Shown here: in pieces, positions 58,126 through 64,000 of the stretch
Layout of the letters: every line of letters begins with the position of its first letter
How positions within the stretch are numbered: the first letter of the stretch is position 1
Assembly: GCF_014898055.3 (NCBI RefSeq)
Contig: NW_023605083.1
Location: 64,969,715-65,033,714 of the forward strand
DNA length: 64,000 nucleotides
Direction of reading: 5' to 3'
Origin: Talpa occidentalis
Taxonomy: Eukaryota; Chordata; Mammalia; Eulipotyphla; Talpidae
The notes under the pieces: model-generated
What the model was told of the DNA's origin: nothing
Database searches by the model: none
The model's input: the letters and a program-made list of their open reading frames with translations, nothing else
Program-made: the position numbers and the translations under genes

Positions 58126-60412
58126 GTCTACTTTTTTCAAAGGCAGGTGGTCATTTGCTCATTCACTTATTCATTCATGATGAAGCAGCCCCCAGCTGAG
58201 CCTTTTCCGGTCATGGGATGAGACCCTTCCCCTGGCTGGGATGGAAGAGCCCCTTGTAATGCCCAGCACATGGGGGGGCTGGATGATACACTTGTGCTGT
58301 GGGAGCCCAGCTGGTCAAGGTTCCTTCTGCGGTGGGGAAATCTTAGAAGGCTTCCTGGAAGGGGCATCTAAATCGGTCTCCTAAGATTAGTGATGCTGGT
58401 GTGCATTGTTAGTTTAGCCCTTGAACCAACACAGGTTCTTTTGCCACAAATCTGGGAAAAAGATTTGCAGACAATTTAGATAAGCAGAGAAACAAACTTT
58501 AAGAAAGTAAATTTATTTAAAACTGAAAGCAAGGACTCCCAGGTACACTGTGCTTGTGAGGGGCAAAAAACCTTTTGTTGGCCTGTGTCTAGGGGTATTC
58601 AAACCTTTTCTCTATTCTGACACCTCAGCATCCTACTTTGTGATTGACTCTTTCTCCAAGAGGCCCTACTCCCCCAGGCAGATGTGCCCATTTTCCCAGC
58701 TATTAGATTTTCTTTTTACCCCACCCCGTCCAAGGTTTCTTAAAATTCACTGCCCTTATCTCAGAACTGTCTTCTCACTCACCCAAATTTCCAGCCTACA
58801 CTGTCCCTGAAGCTGCTTCATTAACCCAAACATGCCCTGGGACTCATTAGGAAATTAATAATACCCACTGTTCTTGCTATAAGCCAGGTATCTATGAGAA
58901 GAAATTTAGGGATCGAGTCAGACTTAGAAGTTAAAGTTGGTGTAGCTAAGGGACTGCGAGAATCAGGCACTGGGCCATTCATGAGGGACCCCACTGCACG
59001 CCTCTCCTTGGCCATCTGGCTGACGGGGAAGGCATGGCAGACAGGAGGCTGCTGTGCGAACCTTGACAAGAGGCTGGTGTCTGGGCCGGGACACCAGGGT
59101 AATCTGGAGGACTCGGGACCTCGTTTCACTATGAAGGGTTCTCTGGTGTGCACCAGGAAGGAGGGTAAAAGACCTAGGGTGAGGTTGGCCCAAGAAACCA
59201 GCTGACGGCCTGCAAATGGATTTGGAAAAGTTGATATGAGCCATGTGAGGCAGGTCCTCAGAGAGGCCTAAGCAGAACTGAGCGCCTGAAGTCAGGGCTG
59301 CAGCAAAGAAGGGGACCTCTTTCCAGACCCCGGGGTTTTGGGATTTGTGGCTGTGTGAGGGTTTCAGCACCACTGAGGTGAGAACAAACACATTAAGTGA
59401 ATGTTGATACTTGGGCAGTTCGACACGTGAGCGGCCTGAGCCACCCAGAGCGACAGGACGATGACCGGCACCAGTGCCCAGTCCCGTGACTCACGTCAGC
59501 ACCCTGTGTCTCCCCTCTAAGGGCCAGACTGCCCAGACCCAACCCCAGCACACTTTGCTCAAAGTGGGTGACTGTGCAGGGGTAAGGATATAAGGTACTC
59601 AGGAGGTTTTTCATCTCCCAGTAGCCTCTACAGCTGCCACCTGTGGCCTTGTTTTCCTCCAATGTCGCATGACCTGCACGTGAAACCCTGTTAATGCAAA
59701 AAGCACTTGGAGCACGAGCAGAGGCACGTGCCCCTATGGTTACCCACACCCAGGACAGGCTGAGCAGCAGAGGGCACGGGGTGTGTACATATGTATAATC
59801 GGACACCTGGGCAAAGAGGGTGAGGGATAAAAGGGGAGATTTAGCAGGGGCTCAGTTGCTACCTCTCTGCCTACCTCTCTGGTTCCTTGCTTCAGCGTTA
59901 AGGGCCTGTCAAATCTACCGAGGGCTCCAAAATTCTCTTTTCATCTGCTGAATCAGCAATGAATCTACCCCACCAAGGCATGGGGTCTCCTTCCTGAAGC
60001 TGGGGCCATGCTGGGCCTCATCTCAGTTCCCCATCCTGACACCCCCAGAATCTGAGCTGAGCCTCTCACTCCCAGAGAAGGGGCTGCACCAGGAGTTTCC
60101 TACCAGGAATCATCCTCCCTCAGGGTTACTTTAGCAGCTGCCCTTTGCAACACCGAGAAATACCAGCTGAAAAGTGTCCTGGGGGCCTGGGCAAAGTGAG
60201 CGGGCATATTAGAAGAAGAGCACATGGAAGATTCAAGTTGGGGTGAAAAACGTCATGGAGGTTTGGGAAGAGAAACAAAGAAAAAGGAGTTTGGGAAAAA
60301 AACGTCATGGAAGCTTAGGAAGGGAACAAAAGAAAAAAGTGAGCGAGAAAAATCTTCCTGGAGGTTTAGGAAGAGAAACCTGGAACAAGAAGATGGGCTG
60401 CCAGGCTTCCTT
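58126..60412. other. 3' flank of ORM copy 3
   Basis: Collinear with 31029-33336; no conserved open frame. Confidence 0.5.
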
Positions 60413-60484
60413 GGTGAATCCTCTCAAGCCCCAAACCTTTGGCCTGTACCCCAGTTCTTGTATGCATAAATCTTTGAAAAAAAC
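60413..60484 (+). mobile_element. SINE 3'-tail fragment, unit 3
   Basis: GTGAATCCTCTCA to GCATAAATCTTTG; collinear with 7058-7130. Confidence 0.65.
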
Positions 60485-61019
60485 TGGACGGTTGAGATGC
60501 CATGGGGAGTTCTGGAAGACATTCCTGTCAATAAGACCCATACCCACAGGACTAAGGTGTGGGCTGTGGGGAGCACATGGGGTCTAGTGCCCGGTAAAGG
60601 CAACTGTTTGCTGAAAAGGAGACCTAGGGAGTCCAGCCTTGCAGTTCTGCAAACACCCACTTGCTGTTTCTCATGTCTCTGGCCTCAACACAAAGGGGCG
60701 CAGGCAGCAACTCAGTGCAAAGGGTTAAGTTCTGAGATAGGCAGGAGAAAGATGCTGGAGAATGAAGCCAGCAGAGGGGGGCAGGCTGGGTCTGGAAAAG
60801 TGCCCCCATGTGCTCCCCCAGGAGAGGGCTTGGCTCTACATCCACCTTCTACCTGACAGGTGATTTAGAAACCAAATCCTTGACACATGCCACAGGTGCA
60901 CACGGCTTCGGGAATGATTTTTTGTAGCTTTTCATTTCAGATCAACATTCACCTTCCTTCATTTGCCCTCATAGTGAAAATAGAACTTTAAATGCTTCAA
61001 ATATACAGACATCACTGAT

Positions 61020-61433
61020 TGTAGCGGCAGGAATGGCCACAGGGCAGGATCTCTATGATCCCAGCCGACAGGGTAAAGGAGGAGTCCTGGAGCTCTCCGT
61101 GGCTTTCAGGCTTTTTTGGCATTTACCAGGTACACAGCAGGTAGGGTGCTGGAGGGCCAGGAGGCTGGCAGGCCTCTCGCTCCCAGCAAGTCTGAACTCT
61201 TCCTGGGCTCTCTGGCGTTCTCTGGTGGCCTTGTTCCCTGCTGCTCTCGTGGTTCTTCTCGCATCCCCATGATGCCGCCGTTATAAGCCCAGTCTTAGCC
61301 AAGGTGAATCCCATCTACCTATGCCCACATCCTACTCCAGGTGCCCGCCATCAGGCATGCATTCAGGACCAGGATCCCTCATCTATCCTGATGGCGGAAG
61401 GGCAGAAAAGCCTGATATTTTCTTGACCCTACA
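61020..61433 (-). mobile_element. Solo LTR (unit 3), same insertion as 33941-34375
   Basis: Starts TGTAGCGGCAGG after CTGAT, the same left junction as in unit 2, and ends GACCCTACA. The right CTGAT and about 320 bases are deleted, joining it to CTCACCCGCGCC of LTR family B. Confidence 0.85.
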
Positions 61434-61827
61434 CTCACCCGCGCCGTTAAAGGGGGCTTATAATGCCAAACTGCAGACACACACAAAAGGTTGATAAAAG
61501 GTTTATTTACAAGGGAAGGAGAAATGGGGAAATGAGTAACTCAGGTATAAAAAGAGGGAGATAAGTTCGTAAATGCGTCCTACCCGTTCCACTGACCTGG
61601 AATCTCAATGACCCGCCGAGCTGGGGACAAGCTAGCACGTGGCGTGGCTAAGAGGGCGAGCCCCGGCCACATGGCCAGTTAATCTAGTTGCTTCACTCCG
61701 CCCTCAGGTCCTCCCAACCCTCCCTTCTGAGATCAGGGGATGTGTAGTTCGCAGTGTCTGGATGGAGCGCGGGTGGAGTCCACAAAGCCTGTACGGAGTT
61801 TGCTCAGGGCACCCTTTCCCCCTAACA
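61434..61827 (+). mobile_element. LTR family B, 5' truncated (unit 3)
   Basis: Matches 34648-35098 from GTCCTCACC onward, with GTTGATAAAAGG and the CCCCCTAACA end. Confidence 0.75.
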
Positions 61828-62358
61828 ACAACGGCCTACAGACCAGCAGGCTCCAGGAGAACGTTCCCACCACAGAGACGCGAACCCTGGAGTGGCTGGT
61901 CATAGGCAGGGGTTCGCTTTGTGCCAGAGACCCTGTTCTTTCCCTTCTTTCTGGCCTCCTGAGGAGGCTCCCAGACCAGGAAAACCTGCTTAAAAAAAAA
62001 AAATCTGTCCATCTGGACATAAAATACACATTATTAGCAGGAGGTGGGCTGTACAAGAGGTCTAGAAAAGCCTCCCAGACACTGTGTCTGGACCAAAGGC
62101 GCCTCCGTCCCAGCACCCCCTCCAGGCGCTGTCCCTGGGAAGTGACTTCCCTTGATAACTAGATGTCCCTCCATTAAGAAAGTCGAAACCAGGCAGGACA
62201 CCCTCTTCCCATGAGGGTCCTGTGGGGGCTTTTAGGAGAGGCTGCGGCCAGCGCCCGGCCTGGGCAACAGCTTGAGGGGTGCCCTCTTGCTAGCCTGCCC
62301 GCCTGCCTGTCACCTGGGTTCTGGCCGCCAACTGAGGCTGCCCACTCTGAGTCTATGG

Positions 62359-62520
62359 ATCGGAAGAGGCAGGAGCCCTGCAGGCTGCGGGGGTGCCACA
62401 GGTGTGCACACAGGGAGAGGCTCATCTTTGTGGTAGAACTGATGCTCTCGGCAACCTGCACTGCTTGGCTCAGGGCCTTGTTGAGCTCCCTCAGGTCCTC
62501 CAGGTACTCATTCGGGATAG
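62359..62520 (-). pseudogene. AKNA: AKNA-like terminal exon remnant, unit 3, stop lost
   Basis: The reverse strand keeps EYLEDLRELNKALSQAVQVA to LQGSCLF. The stop codon of the other copies is CGA here, so the frame runs on. The 5' part of the exon is deleted with the same junction as in unit 2. Relic. Confidence 0.5.
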
Positions 62521-64000
62521 CAAGTGGCAGCACAGGCCTGTCAGCTTACAGGCACTGCCTCAGACACTGAGCATGCTCAGTCCTATCAATGGGCAGCTGG
62601 AGGAACTTCAGGGCATTATGCCCAAAGCCAAGCAGCATTTGGCGCATCTGGGTTCCTGGCTGCATTCTGTGTACTAAGGGCTTTCCATGCACTGTTCCCT
62701 TACTCTTTACCACAACCCATTTCCCAGAGGGAAACACAGGCACAGAGGAGCACGGACACCTGGTCAAGGTTATGAGGCTCCCTCAGGTAGAGTCTGTGAC
62801 ACCGAAACCCAGGGCTTTCCCCTCCTGTACAGCCACTGCTGGAAACAGCAATCTGGTAAATTATGTCCCTAGACCTAAGCCCAGGGGGATTTGGTCTAAC
62901 CTCAGGAGAAGTAAAATATCCCATGGCCACGGTGAACACTGAGCTTTATCCTGGGTCACTGAATTCCAGCCTCGCTTCCCTACCCCTGCCTCTGCCCCTG
63001 AGAGGAGCACAGGCAGGAGTCTCCACCCACCTCAGATGCCCTTGCTTGCAGGAGCAGCTCCTGCCTGCTGCTGAGGAAGGCTCCTAACCACCTGCCTAGG
63101 TTCAGCGGGAGGGCAGCCCCCAACCATGAGTGGTTGGCGCCTGGTGCTCCTGGTCCCACCAGTGCTGCACTCAGAGACTCTGGCCTGGAAGCCAGACACA
63201 GGCTCTGACAGTGCCGCTGAGAGCTGTTATCCAGTGACAGCACCCTCTGCAAAGTCCACATGTGTCTCACCTGGTTCTACCACGTGCCTCATTTAATTCT
63301 CACAACTGGGCTGGTGAAGACTGTTGCCCCACCTAACAGATGGGGAATGTGAGACTCAGCAGGATTTGTACCCAGGCCACAGCGCCAACAAGTGGCAGAC
63401 AGGAGTCCAATGCAGCTCTAACACCCGAGCCCCTCTGCCTCGATGGCGGTGTCTGTTCTGTCTGCATGATGTCACATCCAAATCCATGTAAAAAATGCTC
63501 CTCAAAACTATCAACTATCAAAACCAGGGAAAGTTTGAGAGCTGGCACAGCCCAGGGGAGCCTGAGGGGATATGCCCAGTAAACGCCAGGGGTCCTGGAT
63601 GGGATCCTAAAAAGAAAAGGGACTTCAAGTAAGAACCATAGAAACCTGAATGCACTATGACCCTGGTTCATGATGACGCAGCGATCGTGGTTCACTGACC
63701 ACAAATGCACCATAATAATGTCTGATGTTAAAAGTTGGGGAAATCAATCGCATGTATGCACACATTGGGGATACACAGGAACTCTGTACTGTCTGCCTAA
63801 TTTCACTATAGATCTAAAACTATTCTTTTAAAAAAGTCCATTAAAAAGCGAGTATAGATTACTAGGTTGCCGAGATACCCACAAAGAAATGGATAATGGT
63901 TAGGGATCTAGATCTCCTGAGGCTGACCTCCCAGAGGACAGGGCCCTGCCCAACTCATTCACAGCTGGGCTGAGCACTGTCTCTGACACACGGAACATTT
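62521..64000. other. Non-coding AKNA-side flank, unit 3
   Basis: Collinear with 35791 onward. MIRs at about 62655-62805 and 63260-63415. Nothing else seen before the window edge. Confidence 0.55.

Larger units (their letters stand above)
51436..64000 (+). repeat. Tandem segmental duplication, unit 3 (partial)
   Basis: Collinear with units 1 and 2 from the TGTTC junction. Carries the intact ORM copy 3 and an AKNA-like remnant; cut by the window edge in the AKNA-side flank. Confidence 0.85.

Overview
The window is mammalian genomic DNA. Its genes are split into small exons with GT/AG introns, and it is rich in LINE-1, tRNA-derived SINEs, MIR fragments and LTRs. The recent SINE has a tRNA-Glu-like head (TCCCTGGTGG...GTGGTTAAG...GTTTGATCCC), as in the CHR-type SINEs of cetartiodactyls, which suggests a laurasiatherian; I cannot name the species.

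The backbone is a tandem segmental array. Unit 1 runs from about 1432 to 23637, unit 2 from about 23638 to 51435, and unit 3 from about 51436 past the right edge. Each unit reads left to right: a tRNA-Glu SINE, about 3 kb of non-coding 5' flank with an old L1 relic, an alpha-1-acid glycoprotein (orosomucoid, ORM) gene on the + strand, 3' flank with LTRs, a minus-strand terminal-exon fragment that looks like the end of AKNA (convergent with ORM), then AKNA-side intron-like DNA with MIRs. Units 1 and 2 continue into an old L1 3' half and a cluster of LTR relics; unit 3 is cut off before this.

ORM copies 2 (27914-30934) and 3 (55019-58031) each have six exons of 114, 143, 71, 108, 104 and 75 coding bases and encode 204-residue secreted lipocalins. 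Both keep the four conserved cysteines and the GKW lipocalin signature. Copy 1 (5035-6689) is a pseudogene with a one-base deletion in exon 1, a destroyed exon 4 acceptor, and loss of exons 5 and 6. The intact copies differ in ways likely to matter: copy 2 has an extra cysteine at residue 45, and copy 3 has lost the N93 glycosylation sequon. Neither has AATAAA at the expected polyadenylation position.

The paralogous units serve as empty sites for dating insertions. Examples are a near full-length L1 on the minus strand in unit 2 (43165-49520, 11-bp target duplication), three LTR insertions in the tail of unit 1 (one an interleaved inverted-repeat structure, 21226-22412), and a solo LTR inside the SINE at the head of unit 2. 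No RNA genes, CRISPR arrays or prokaryotic features were seen. The strongest biology is the ORM birth-and-death array co-duplicated with a piece of its convergent neighbour.
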